A stretch of 64,000 nucleotides of DNA from Absidia repens (GCA_002105175.1 MCGE01000047.1:181967-245966); one strand, 5' to 3'. Positions 1 through 12,145 are shown, numbered from the stretch's first letter. Numbers and translations are program-made. The notes: generated from the letters alone by a model not told the origin.

Positions 1-1519
1 TCCATATAGTAGGCATAAGTATCAGCCATGACCGTATTTTGCACCACGTCCCGGCATACACCACGTTCCGTCCATTTGTATTTGACCTGACATCCTGTTG
101 CCTTTGCAGCCGCATCAAAACATTTCTCCACTTTGGCTTTCACTCGATGGATTTCACGGTACTTGTGTGTTCGGACATAAAACCAACCAGATGTATAGTC
201 AGGAATAATGTTGGGCTATGTATATTTGTTTCAATGCAATTAATGTTAGATCCCATATGTAGCTCCATCATCATTTCGACTTACAGCTGAGCCTCCAGTT
301 GTGATAATACCATGAACCCTATAAATATAACGAATGTCGCAGCATGGTTTAGTGTTGAAGTGAAGTCATCCATATTTTCCCCACTTTACCTGTCCGTTGG
401 AAGCAGTTGTTGGCGCAGCATACTGATGTTATTATAAGCTTGAACAATGGCATCCAATGCATTGATCCCATTCCAAGGGGAACCTGATGCATGGGAAGGT
501 TTTCCAAAAAATTCCACCACAATATCTTGAGAAGCAATCATATGCACATATTGAGAATCATAAGGTCTAAAGCATTAAAGAAAGGAAATGATATATATAA
601 ATAAATTATATAACACATAAGCTATTCTGGTCGTCTTACAACATTGAACCGACTATCTACGGTGCTCACTTACGAGGGGTGAATCATCAAGCAGGCATCC
701 ACATTATCTTGAAAGGCACGTTGATGGACCATATCAATTTTCCCAATAAAGACTTCTTCCGCAGGAGTACCAAAGAGCACTACCTTCCCTTGTACCTTGC
801 CCTGTTCTAGTAATGCTTTCAATCCAATGGCACCCGCCAGTCCACAAATAGCAATAAGGTTGTGGCCACATCCGTGTCCAATAGAGGGGAGTGCATCATA
901 CTATGTGTATATGTAATAGAAAAACCCGCTTTGAGTGTGTGTTTTTGCCGGTCTCCCCGTACCATCATCTACTTCTACTGTATCCTTTACCTCTGAGCAA
1001 AAGCCAACCCGTCTTCCTTCCCCTTGGCTGAATTCCGCAATAAAAGCTGTAGGCATTTGATAAGCATGGCGAGTCACCTTGAATCCTTTTTGATCCAAAT
1101 AGTTTGTCAGTATGTCGTGAGCATGATATTCCTTCATGCCCGTCTCAGGATGAGCATGTAACTACAAAGACAGAGGATGGGGGATACAAGTTCCAAGGTG
1201 AGTTTTGCTACTATGAAGTGAAGACAGTTCATCAACTTACGTCAAGGCTGATGTTTCTGAGTTCAGAATCGGCAGAGTCAATAGCGTGTTTAATGATAGA
1301 ATCGGCTTCATCAAAACTACATTCGAGACCTAGATGTTTCAAAGCCTTGATAGAAAAGATAAAAAAGAATTGATTTTTAAGAAGATGGTTTTTCAAATCC
1401 CGCTGATGCATTACCAAGAGTGGGGTACTGCTTCTTACATTATGCACTGGTACAACATAAGATGGTGGGTCTATACGACTACTTGCGGGATATTCTTCTT
1501 TTTCGTGATGATGGCACAT
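1..1519 (-). CDS. M20D-family metallo-amidohydrolase (peptidase M20 domain-containing protein 2-like), C-terminus off window
   Basis: Likely zinc- or metal-dependent amidohydrolase of the M20D group (aminobenzoyl-glutamate hydrolase / PM20D2-like) that cleaves amide or dipeptide-like bonds in the cytosol. Spliced exons on the minus strand are about ?-1241, 1161-991, 900-674, 566-390, 318-285 and 215-<1. Joined, they read LHAHPETGMKEYHAHDIL, then [23 protein letters not shown] (the metal-binding [14 protein letters not shown] block), then GTPAEE with the catalytic Glu-Glu pair, then the lid/dimer domain with GKPSHASGSPWNGINALDA. These are family hallmarks in the right order. The 34-nt exon at 318-285 encodes VHGIITTGGSA. 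The start is uncertain: the first ATG in the open upstream frame is at 1519, but the residues before ALKHLGLEC look poorly conserved and may include an unrecognised intron. The gene continues past position 1, so roughly the last quarter is missing. Family call confident, substrate unknown. Confidence 0.88.
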
Positions 1520-1766
1520 AGCAAAAAGTGGGAGGAAAAGCACTTTCAATCCATAACAAAAATCAAGGTTACATTTTGCTAGCTTTTTTACTCACGCGTC
1601 TTCAATCCTTATTAAGCACAAATACTTATCAAACCAAATCAAAGCAGAGACATAAAACACTATTTCAAAGGATACAAATAAGCAAATAAAAAAAAAGCAC
1701 AAAAATAAACAGTTTATTTTGTAAATAATGATGTAAAACAAAAAAGAGGAGCAATAAATATGTAAT

Positions 1767-3813
1767 CTATTCCAAACTAATGACCGGTTCATCATCAAGA
1801 AGGTCAATCTTGACTCGTTTTCCTGATTGTTCTATCTTTGAGTCGCAGTTCGAAGTATCCAGATCATCCTCAAATTCAGCATGATCACGTTTGTCGCATG
1901 AAAGTAAGAGTGGCGATGGTGGTGTGGGCGATAAAGATGGTTGTTGTTTTAATATCAACGGTGAGAGCGGTCGATGTGATGGTAGGGGTGGTTGATCGAT
2001 TGGTTGCTGGTATTGACTTTCGGTTTGGTAGGTTCCATCGTTCGAGAGAATGAATCGATTTTGTTCTGGGTATGTCGTAATAGCTAGCTTCAAGTCGTAG
2101 TCTATATAAAGGTCCTGCAAAGAGAAGAATGAGCTACAAGCCCCAAATAATTCCTCTCTTCCTTTTATCATTTGTTACCTGAATTCCTCGAATTTGGATA
2201 TGACATATTGGACAGGTCCATAGTTGTTGTGGTATGTAACATTGAAAAAAACATTTGGCGTCAAAACACGTAGCGTGGCGGCAAAATATTCCTCGGGCTG
2301 GGTGGTTGACCTTGGTAAGCAGGATTGGGTCCATCAGTGATATGTATTCGTTGCCCATGGTCAGTTCGTCATCAGTATCATCATCTTCTTCATTTGCTGA
2401 TCCTGTAAAGAAAAGAAAAAATAGGAGGAGCCAAATGAGTCAATTTTCCAATTCAAATGATATATCTACATCATTTCAATTTTATACCTTTGCTTCGATA
2501 AAAAGTTCGACCACAGTCCAAAAATAAGGTTTCCGTTTTCTCCAGACACCAACGATCTTTCGGTCGACATTGATCCAGGAACCGTATTGCATCACTTTGG
2601 GTTTGGTCAATATCCTTTTTCATTGCCATGGCAGATGATATGTAATTTGCCGCTGTTTTGGTGTAAAGTTGACAAACAAGCTAAAAGGAAAAGGAAGAGT
2701 AGTTGTGGAAGTCAATATTTATATATATAGAAGCGACGTTTTTATCATTGAATATTTTGGTTACCTCGATACTGGATTTTTCCCAAACACTGCATATTGT
2801 GACATATTTGACAGTTGAGGATACCAATGAGTCATCTAGTTCGAATTCCATTTCAACAGTTTCTTCATCTTGAGTTTTCACCAAGTCCCAGTTGAATTTG
2901 TCGGTAATATCAATATATTTGAAGCGATTGGCAACGATTTCCTATTTAAGTAAGGTTTTTAATATTTTGCTGGATAAGCCAAATCATTTCATTTCCTAGA
3001 TTTTTACCTGATCTTTTTCACACCATGATTCAACGCCATCAAATTTCAAGGATGTCAAATGAGGCAAGAGAGGGTACCTTGGTGACATCCAAATATACAT
3101 GTGAAGACGAATGTTTTGATTGTTTGATCCTGCTGAGTTCCGTTCCAATTTTTGCATATTGATGGTGTAACGATATGTTGATGGTATTGTTGAAAGTGAA
3201 GGTGAAGATGGTGGTAATTCTGGTGTTGCTCCCAATACTGATGGTGTTTCCAATCGTAATAATTCTTCCCATCGTTCAAAAGAGTCCTTAGTAGGTAACT
3301 GATCGTAAGCAAAATAAATGGCACCTTTTTTACTAAATGTAGGTCGACTATGTGAAAAAGTAGATACAGTTGAGTCATTTGACTATTTTTTATCATGTCT
3401 GTTGTATTTACCTTTCCCTATCTTTTCGACATGCCTGTTCCTTTGCTGTTCCGATAGGATACCCCGGGTATATGAGATCTATCAAAAGTCGCCCGTGATC
3501 TTGTTGCCTTGATCGTATAGGAGGTTGTTTGACTTGAGTAAGGTTATTATCCAATAGATATTGATGAATAACTGCAAGTTTCGCTTTGCCGAACGAGAAT
3601 AAATTCGAAGGGTCCTGTTGAATGAACGTGAAGAATAAGTTAGATCTATTGCTCTCTATGTTGTTGTTTTTCTGATCGTACCATGAATGACTCCATGGCG
3701 CTGGCTAAGGATGGAAGTTCCAGAAGTTTTCCCAGTTTTCGTATTTGAGTAATGGTAAGAATGTGGCATGTTGGTTTTAATTTTTTTCGCTTTTTGTGCA
3801 ATGCAAAATTCAT
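1767..3813 (-). CDS. MIZ/SP-RING zinc-finger protein, probable SUMO E3 ligase (PIAS/Siz/Zmiz-like)
   Basis: Probable nuclear E3 ligase that transfers SUMO from Ubc9 to targets. Seven exons (3813-3682, 3614-3412, 3347-3008, 2941-2765, 2680-2488, 2402-2179, 2114-1767) join in frame to 538 aa. The diagnostic part is the SP-RING in exon 6: HPARGIFCRHATCFDAKCFF followed by WTCPICHIQIRGIQ, giving the expected Cys-x-His and Cys-x-x-Cys zinc ligands. Exon 7 gives DLYIDYDL, which fits the segment after the SP-RING, and ends in a Pro/Ser-rich and acidic tail. Upstream residues (about 45-270) are well structured, but I do not recognise a clear SAP or PINIT domain, so it may be closer to Zmiz-type proteins than to Siz1/PIAS. 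The start at 3813 is the first in-frame ATG; the first exon is the least certain. The 1.2 kb between this gene and the divergent gene at 4998 holds both promoters. Confidence 0.82.
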
Positions 3814-3897
3814 GAAGAAAAGAAAGATCAATACAAAAAAATAAAAAAAAAGTTTGACATGACAAAAAAAAAAACAAAGCGGTGATCGGACATTCAA

Positions 3898-4997
3898 TTC
3901 AACGATGCTGGTGCAGTAGCGATATCAAAGTTTGCCCTTGATCATTTGTAAAACGCATCAACTGCTAAATAATTATCAATGCTTTACCAAGTCAAATTGC
4001 ATAAAGTTGACATCGATCATATAATCATGTGACAAAGTTATTGTGAACCCGTAGCTGGATTTTTTATTTTTATCTGGATGGGATAGCGATCATAAAGCGA
4101 TCTTATATATTTTACCGATCATACACTTTTTTTGTCAAAGGACTGACCTTTTTTAGCTAGGATCCTTCACCAGGTTAAACTATTAAGATCTCGTTGTTTA
4201 AATTAGTAGGCACCCGTTTAAACTATTTCGGAGATCCTCGGTTTCTTTGGAAGAAAATAAAAGAAGTACACTATTGACTGAGAGAGGAATGAGTGAACGT
4301 CAGAGTAATGATAGTGATACTATTATAAACAATAACAAACTTAAAAACTCCAAGTAACTAAAACTTACTTCGAAAAGAAAGAAAAAAGTAAATCATCTCG
4401 GAAGTACTTGCACCAGCTTTCTCCGGGAGGTCTTTACCAAATCATATGAGAAGGAATAATTGGGTATTCAAATGCCGACACGTCAACTTATATCTCTTGT
4501 TCAAACAAACAAACAAACAAACAGTCAAACAGCAAACAAATTGAAGGTATTTTCGTTTTCAGGTACTAAGTAATAGTATGAAATAGTCCAATAAATAGTC
4601 ATGCTTTCTTTTTTAATTGGAAAATTAGCTGATTACAAGTAAAGCTTTGTGATCTATAATTTTCAACTGTTTTTGTAATTCAACCGCCCAAAGATGATCA
4701 TGACAAACGGATTTACAATTATAGACATCAGTCAACCGAAAAAGTATTTCTCCGCACTTGTAGTAAGGTTAAAGCATCAAATAGCGAAAAAAAAAGAACG
4801 ATTTTTTTGACTGGCTTTTAAAATTTTTTCCGCTTGACTCCAATTTTTCTTGCACTCTTTTTTTTTCTACTTTCTTTCTTTCTTTCTTTCTTTCTCTCTT
4901 CGCTTTTTTATTGCTTACCGTGCGGGTTCATTCATCATCAAAGTTCTTCTCCTTCTTTTACTTTGTTATATTCATTTGACGTTGTTTAAGAAGAATT
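3898..4997. promoter_or_regulatory. Divergent intergenic region with simple repeats
   Basis: About 1.1 kb between the minus-strand SP-RING gene and the plus-strand DUF8032-like gene; it should contain both promoters. I see an AAAC repeat at about 4501-4535 and a TTTC repeat at about 4869-4893. A pyrimidine-rich stretch lies just upstream of the ATG at 4998, typical of fungal transcription start regions. No convincing coding region. Confidence 0.5.
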
Positions 4998-7562
4998 ATG
5001 TCTGTACAGGAACAACGTTTGCAGGAAAAACAACCGGTGGACAATATTCCTTCTCCACCTACTTCCGACAATGAACACGAATTCTCTCTTACCGACCTTT
5101 TGCAACCAACGATGACTCTGGAACAAATAAAAATTATCGAAATGGCTTTAGCGAAAATCAAGAGTAAACGGGACGCCTTATTATTGAATGAACAACAAGG
5201 TAAGTTTATTGCTTTGAAGAACACGCTTTTTTTTTGACACCCCAAAATAGTATGGAACGAGAAGCTCATCTAAAAATCCTTTCTTTTTTTGTATAACCCA
5301 ACAATAGGTGGTAGTACAATTCCTTCTTATGATTGGAGCATGGTCGCGAAGCAAATGGCAAAAGCTTTGACCACTACTTGCAACAAGCAATCCAACAAGA
5401 ACAGTATCTCCTCTACTTCTACATCTCCTGCTGCTTCTGCCTCTCTTTTTGGGAACTCCTCGACGGCTCAATGTTCCACCACTAGCGCGACTCCAAACAC
5501 CGCTACGACCACGACCCTCTCCAAGCCACCGATCCCCGCATCCGCTATTACAACTCCTCCAGCTTCCCCTCCGACTTCTTCCTGTTCTTCCATGAAAGAC
5601 TCAACTACCAATAAGCCGACCTCCGTAGAACCTCTGACCGTCATGGAGGATGGTGTCGAGTGGGTTAGCTTTGTCTATTCTCACCATCGTGTTGTCAGAC
5701 AATATCGTATTCGGACTGATTTAGAAACTGTGGAAATCGATTCTTTGGAGGAGCAGTTTAAAATTGATAATTGTGTAAGTTGACCAAAAAGAAAAAAAAA
5801 AGGGGGGAAGGGAGTATGGGTTACATGCCATTGTTTATTTATCTGATGTATTTTTGATGCATGTACTGTTTATAGGTTTACCCAAGGGCGAATTTACCAA
5901 AGGAATCATATCAAGGAAACCGGTGGTCATATGAAACCGAATGTAATACTCTGGGGTGGAAGTTGGCGCATTTGAATATGGACGAAATTGCAGGAAAACG
6001 TGGCTTAATCCAAAGAGCAGTGGATTCTTATCGAAACCGATATCCAAGTATGAGATCTCGTAGGGTGGCTCGGCAGGAAAAGCTTTTGAAAGGTACCTTG
6101 CGAAAACGAAAGCAATCACCAGCATTTGAAGATAATATCGATGGCACCATCCCCTGCAAATCACCAAAAACTGCTTGTGGGTCGGCACCAACTTCATCAC
6201 CATCATCATCAGCGGTCATGGACAACACCGGGAACCCACCTCCACCACCAATAACACTAACATCATCGTCATCATCGGCAGCACAGGTAGCAGCATGCGG
6301 AAAAATACCCAATATATACCCTTCCCATGGAAAGTCGAAGAACATTCCGAAAACAATGATTATTGATGATCGTGGAGTCAAGTGTCGTCTTCGTATCAAC
6401 ATCGATTCTGTGGATTTAAATATCATTGACGAAACGTTTCGGAGAACCAATTGCGTCTATCCTCGTGCACTGATATCGACTTCTCAAAACCTTACTCAAC
6501 GACGACAGGAAGAAGCAAGATGTAACGAAATAGGATGGAAACTGGTAAGGTTATTTTTATATATATGGAATGTGATTTGCGTTGGCTGATTTTATTGTTA
6601 TTGTTGTTCTTTTTACTGATCCCCCCTTTTTTTTGATTCACCAGGTTTGGCTCAACCCAAAGCATTTGACCAACAAGAAAAATCTCCTTCAACGCGTCCT
6701 TGACATGTACCGCACCAAATTCGTTCCTGATCTTGTACCCCGACGGTCCTCAAAATTAGCGAAGTATCATACGCAATTAGAAAATAAACCAACTCCATTG
6801 ACAACAGAAGCGCTGGCAGCCCATCACGAACAACAGGAACAATTGGCAGCAAAGAATGGAGCACTCAACTGCACAAACAACAACGTACGCTATGTTTGCA
6901 AGAAGGAATCACAAGATGACGATAACGATACAATTTATACCGGCACAACGGATTCATTAGACTTTCGCGATTGCTTCTCACCTCCACCTGAAACAACAAC
7001 AACGATAGGCGAACTATCTACATTTGATGATCCACCATTGATGCCCATGCTAACCACAGACATGAGCGATTTTGGACCGAACAATGTCACAGCGCCGCCA
7101 CCACCTTTGCCACCAATGCTGGGTGATGAATACTTTGAATCGATCATGGATCCAATGGCATCTCCTTCGCCCCAATCATTATCCGCCACTTTGACCTCTT
7201 TATCTGATCTGATGGACGATGCCAGCTGCCACCTCAGTGTTGGAAGCTCCTCCCACAACTCTCCAGCTCATCGTTACTCTACCTTTGGTCCACTCTCGGA
7301 TGATATTTTTGCTGATCCATTACTTGTCATGCCCGACGACCATCATCATCATCAACATCATGGAATTACTGCTCATATGTCCGACATGTATATGTTTGAC
7401 ACCAAGACTACAACATCATCCAATGGTTTTGCAACACCTTCCACACGTCTCCCTACCGATATCTTTGCTGCGCAAGACATGGATTGGACACCTGATGTAG
7501 AGGATTGTAAATTAGCTGACTTGCACTCTGATGTTTTAGTACATCAACTTTTTTTGGCATGA
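4998..7562 (+). CDS. Putative transcriptional regulator with two tandem DUF8032-like domains
   Basis: Four exons (4998-5199, 5308-5774, 5876-6544, 6645-7562) join in frame to 751 aa. The first domain (about residues 175-290) contains GVEWVSFVYSHHRVVRQYRI, NCVYPRAN, GNRWSYETECNTLGWKLAHL and GLIQRAVDSYRNRYPSMRSR. A second, more divergent copy (about 384-490) repeats the order: RGVKCRLRI, NCVYPRAL, EARCNEIGWKLVWLNPKHL and LLQRVLDMYRTKF, then a basic stretch. As far as I recall this matches a conserved fungal domain of unknown function (DUF8032); that name is from memory. Flanking regions are Ser/Thr/Pro-rich and the C-terminal third is acidic with PPPPLPP and His runs, like fungal activation regions. 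Basic clusters after each domain copy suggest nucleic-acid binding (inference). No enzyme motif seen. An AATAAA follows at 7855. Confidence 0.8.
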
Positions 7563-7854
7563 TCGTTTTTTCGCTTCTCCCCATCTCATTACCTATAGCA
7601 TCTCATACTAGACAAAAATATGCATCATCTATCTCCTATACTTTTATCTTTTATATATATATACATTGATCTTTCAAAAAATTAGTCATTTCCATTATCA
7701 CATACACGATACATCCTTTTTTAACATGTCCCCTTGTACAGCTATAGTTTTTTTTTTTTTTTTTTTTTTTTATTATTATTATTTAGTTTATTATCGTCCC
7801 CCATGTAATTAATATATATAGCAGTTTTCTGTCCTTGCAACATCCAAAATTCTC

Positions 7855-7860
7855 AATAAA
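7855..7860 (+). terminator. Poly(A) signal of the DUF8032-like gene
   Basis: AATAAA about 290 bp after the stop at 7562, preceded by a long T tract (about 7749-7770) and AT-rich sequence, as expected at a fungal 3' end. Confidence 0.55.
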
Positions 7861-8412
7861 ATATCGTTAGTACTATATATCTTGACTATGCTTTTTGACT
7901 TTTTTATTTTGGGTGTTTATAAATAGAAATACGATGAAGATGTGTGTGCAACAGCGGCCAGACGACCATTCATTCGATGTTAGGCCCGTGGGAATTTATT
8001 TTCGTTTTAAGCCCATATTGTAAATGTCCGCTCTCGAAACAAGTCGAAGAAAGAAAGGCGAATTGCGTGAAGTGAGTACGTAATCTTAGTTAACGAACTT
8101 CATTTATATAGGCTCTGGGCAGCAGTAGCGTATTTTTTTCATCGTCATTTATACTTGAATTTTTTCGTGGCGTCATAGAGCAAAGAAAACTACTAAACAG
8201 TATTAGGTAGGGTGGAGTAATGGGGCAAGGGTTATAATAGGTGAAAGTAGATGACGTGTCTGAGAAGAGAACATCCATTCTGCTGATGGTGAATGACGGT
8301 GGTTGCTGCAGCGAAAGTCGACACGGTGATGTTTACGACAGTACAAAAAACAGACCCCCATCTGCTGATGATGTTTGGATCGTCCTGAAAGAGTAGGCGA
8401 CGCCACACCGAA

Positions 8413-9036
8413 CATTTCAAAGCGCGCCCACATGAATTTTATTTATTTACTCCGCTCTTTTTTTCTTTGCTGCCAGTTTTTTTTTCTTCTTCTTCTTTTC
8501 CTTTCTTTCATCATTCAACTTCTTTGAGGTAATGGTGATCTTAGATTAGTGTCAGGACTAGTTTAGAAGGGTTTTCAGATCAGGGATTACAAGATGCATG
8601 GGGAAACCCTTTCATTTTGGTTTCAGGATCTGGAACCATCAATAGTTGTCTTTTTGAAGTCTTCAGTAACATGATTGGTATTAGTTTGTCCATAGTCTGT
8701 ATCTATATCTAAATAAAACATGTCTCTTTTTAGTTGCTTCAATAAAAAATGTCCCATTAGTATTTCTCATGTCTTGTAGAATAGATGTAACTTTACTATT
8801 ATCACATCTTTTGATTAGTGTTGATCGATGTTGTGCCTCAATAACAGATGGTCCTTTAGTATTCCTCGTCCATATTACAACTCCCCCATAGCTTAGTGTT
8901 GAACTTCCTCCAAATATCACACTAGTTACCCATCCTATTCCTCCACTACATCCTTCCATTAAACCTTATGTTACAGCGAATTTCATGTCTTTAATTTTAG
9001 TATTGATCCTATATATGTCAATAAAATATATCCTTC
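8413..9036 (+). repeat. Dispersed repeat, copy A
   Basis: Head ATTTCAAAGCGCGCCCACAT, then a T/C-rich tract. The core begins at about 8546 with GTGTCAGGACTAGTTTAGAA and continues with GGGATTACAAGATGCATGGG. An internal AATAAAACATGTCTC-like signal follows, and the 3' end is TCAATAAAATATATCC at about 9019. The same ordered blocks recur at 12520-13100 (-), 29061-29720 (+), 50577-51203 (-), 52855-53412 (-) and 63535-64000 (-). No substantial ORF in any copy. Boundaries are estimated from where similarity between copies stops. Confidence 0.8.
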
Positions 9037-9748
9037 GTACCAACCATCCTCTTACTCTTCAAATAGTGAGCGAAGCCGTTTTTTTTTTTTTTTTTAGCTG
9101 TTTTTCGAGTGTTCTGTTCTAGCTCACCTGTAGAACCACTTTTACCCCGGCAGATCTATCGATAAATTGGCTCTAGTAGGTCGCTTCATATCGAATGAGG
9201 CCCTATTCATGTTCCGAATAACTGCATGATGTCGCCTTAATACCTAACCTATTTTTTTTTCTTGCCCAAACACCCACACAAGACGTTCTCTAAACTCATA
9301 GAAATCATTCGAGATGACAACTGAATGCATGAGTGAGATCAGTAATAATGATGCAAGACATAATTTATTCCGATATAGATAATATAAAGTAAAAAATCAA
9401 CTATCACTACGAAAATGGTGCTCCCATAACACTATTCTATGATAAAGAATAATCTAATGGTGCTGCCGTGGCACAAATCCAATATAAAAGATATCCCATG
9501 CATATTTGTATTGTATTTATTTTATAAAAGGTCCCTGTTCAAAGGCTAAGCCTAATCCAAGATCACTAGCAGCTCAATGGGGCATCATTAAGCATGTGGA
9601 TTTGGTGTGGTTTTTTATTTTGAGTGTGATATGGTGTTATAATTCGAGCAGATAATAGAAAGAGAAGAAGTGCAGTCTACTGAGGGGATGATATACGGAG
9701 GACAAATAAAAACAATAACATATAGTAATAAATAATTCTAATCTACAG
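9037..9748. other. Intergenic stretch without a recognisable gene
   Basis: AT-rich sequence between repeat copy A and the 3' end of the MFSD5-like gene. I see a T tract at about 9079-9097 and nothing coding. The 3' UTR of the minus-strand transporter should lie at the right-hand end. Confidence 0.5.
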
Positions 9749-11638
9749 CTACTTTTTGTATTGAGTAGCCACCAAGATTGCACCGAGAAAAGACATGCCC
9801 CCACATAGTCCAAATAGCATTGATGTGCCAACAGTATCCACCTAAAACAATTGAAGTTGATCAGAAAACGCATTTTCACTTTCAAATATTAATTGTGCAT
9901 AATAATTGTTACTTACATTCCAAAATATAATAGCAATGGATACGTTCATAGGTATCCTCAGTAAAGCCATGACGGCAGCCCTTGATTCTTCAGGGATTTC
10001 TTCTGCCTTCAAGGAAGAAATGGACGGATAATAGAGGCCAGTAGTAAATTCAAAAGCATGATAGGCCAATCCAAGTATAATCATCTAGTAAAAGCAGAGA
10101 AAACAGAGTGAATATCGGTATTAACAATATCCTATTTTCATGTTACAGCTATTAATTTACTTACAGAGGACACCCAATACGTCATACAACAAAAAGCGGC
10201 ACAAGCAACCGCAAGGGAAATTACCAACAACCGATCCTGTCGCATGGCACGAATAATACGGAGAGGATTTGCGATGGTTGCCTGGCGATCAATTCCTTGG
10301 AAGGTCAAAGAGCCACACATTACAGCAAACATCATTGTGGAAAACAGATAGCCTAGAGGTAGCTTTTGTCGATCGTTGTCACCTATAAAATAAGATGACA
10401 GAAAAATAAAGAGAAAAGAGAGGGGATTCCAGTGAGTATATTCTCTGTTTCTGTTTAATCCGTATCATTGTTCATTTACCAAAATAAGTCAAAGCTGCAC
10501 TTTCAAGAGCAGGAGTATAAACGAGGACAAAGATATACATCGAACATTCAAAGAATGTTTGGGCAGCACCAAGGATAATGATATTCGAATCTAACAAGGA
10601 AACCAAATAAGGAAGTTATTTCTCTGTATAATATGGTCAATATTTATTTGTTTTTGATCCTTACTGCTAAAAAGTACTTGGCAACCTTGTTTCAACACAT
10701 ATACTATCTTGGCGTCGTGCTAGAAGGAAAAAAAAAAGGTTTAGGCAAAAATCATCAAGATACTTTCCATTGGATCATTTACGTTTCCTTGAGGTTCGCC
10801 ATAATTTTCAGTCCAGGAAATCAATATCATTAATCCAGCCGCACCAAGCAAAAATATTGCAAATACGTAGGGAGCACGGACACCCCAAAAATTGACTAGT
10901 TGATTAGCGATCAGCCCGGCAATGATAGCAACTAACCCATTCAAAAACGTACTAGCCGCAAAAGTCCGCGAGCGCCAATCCGATGGATATCCTTTCGAAG
11001 TGTGTTCTGAGACGTACCAAGATTCGAATACACTGTACATCAAAGCTGTTGAGGTCCCTGAAAACACATGCGATATGACCAGCACGGGAAAGATGCTTAT
11101 CAATCGTAAGCACAGCGCAACGATTGTCGTAGCACAAAAGAGAAGACAAACTCTTCGTCGCCCCCTAAAGGATAAATACAATGAAATGTTAGACAATTAT
11201 CGCGCCTAGTGAGATTTTATTATATATATATATAGCACGTATAATACTATTACCATAGATCAGCCCAGCTTCCCAAGACTGTTCCAGCGAAAGCACCACT
11301 AAGGAATCCCGTAAGGAAGAGCAACGCAATCTGTTCAAATACCAATCCATAAGTCGTGTAGAGTGTATATAAATAGGGTCCCTGAAGCCAGTCAGCACCT
11401 AGCAAATGATAAGAAGAAGATGAAAACAAAAAAATAGTGAGTTGAATAGCTTTAAAAATAGATGCTTTATCTTACCCATCACTGTTAGATAAACCATCAG
11501 ATAGCTCCGTTGGAAACGCTTGAAGCTCTTTTGTAATTCAGCAGTTTTCATATTGTTGCTATAGCTGCTTCCGCCCGTTCTGTTTCTTTCGAAATGAGTG
11601 TCACTTTCTTCAATCCTGTGCTCAGAATCCGGAGTCAT
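9749..11638 (-). CDS. MFSD5-like major facilitator, putative molybdate-anion transporter
   Basis: Eight exons (11638-11476, 11398-11254, 11164-10783, 10719-10665, 10590-10480, 10382-10165, 10084-9917, 9841-9749) join in frame to 444 aa, close to the usual MFSD5 length of about 450. Family signatures in order are ADWLQGPYLYTLY at the start of the first helix pair, LGSWADLWGRRRVCLLFC (MFS loop 2-3 motif), SGTSTALMYSVFESWYVSEH, SWTENYGE before the central loop, FFECSMYIFVLVYTPALE, and YHAFEFTTGLYYPSISSLKA. MFSD5-family members import molybdate in algae and animals (established family knowledge); transport here is inferred. The open frame runs upstream to a GTG at 11683, but the first ATG is at 11638, which I take as the start. 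Hydrophobic segments are consistent with 12 membrane helices. Confidence 0.88.
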
Positions 11639-11848
11639 GTAATAATGAAATAAATCGAATGAATAAAACCAAGTGAAATACACTAATCAAAAAAAAAAAA
11701 AAAATGCGCCCCTTTAAAATTGAGACTAAATTTTTCGGAAAGCATTAAAGGGGTACACTAGGCCATTTTACCGTGATAATCGTTGATTGGGTCATTAACA
11801 TATATTTATAATTTTTATTGAATAAAACCATTCTTATATTGAATAAAA

Positions 11849-12145
11849 ATGAGTGTAGGAACAATAAGGATCCACGCTAACTATAAACCCAGGAATAACA
11901 ATATTTTTCTGGGAAAATTGATTGTTGATTCTGCAACATCGATATTTTTTTTGGACCTACCTAAGCATCATTCATTATGGTCGCGGAGGGGAAGATGGCT
12001 GGTTGAGGCTGAAAACAAGCTTGGGTGGATCACTCTTTTTCATTTTGAGTCCACAGAGCTGGGAAATTTGTATGTTATGCGGAGTGGTAGAGGGCTAAAC
12101 GCAAACAAGGGAATTCGATATTTCAATGACCATTTCAAGTGCTGA
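11849..12145 (+). CDS. Short unassigned ORF, possibly a gene remnant
   Basis: 98-codon frame from ATG to stop, lying between the transporter promoter and repeat copy C. Its composition is protein-like (for example SLWSRRGRWLVEAENKLGW), but I recognise no family and see no intron or clear promoter. It could be a small lineage-specific gene or a fragment of an older coding sequence. Low confidence that it is expressed. Confidence 0.25.
   Translation: MSVGTIRIHANYKPRNNNIFLGKLIVDSATSIFFLDLPKHHSLWSRRGRWLVEAENKLGWITLFHFESTELGNLYVMRSGRGLNANKGIRYFNDHFKC

Noticed and set aside
4501..4535. AAAC tandem repeat as a CRISPR-like or regulatory array
   Set aside because: Tetranucleotide microsatellite without spacers; CRISPR arrays are not expected in a fungal nuclear genome.
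6028..7258. Minus-strand frames across the DUF8032-like gene
   Set aside because: Antisense shadows caused by Ser/Thr/Pro-rich codons; the plus-strand model closes perfectly across three introns.
11641..11683. Upstream extension of the MFSD5-like ORF
   Set aside because: The extended frame begins at GTG, not ATG; the first ATG at 11638 was used.
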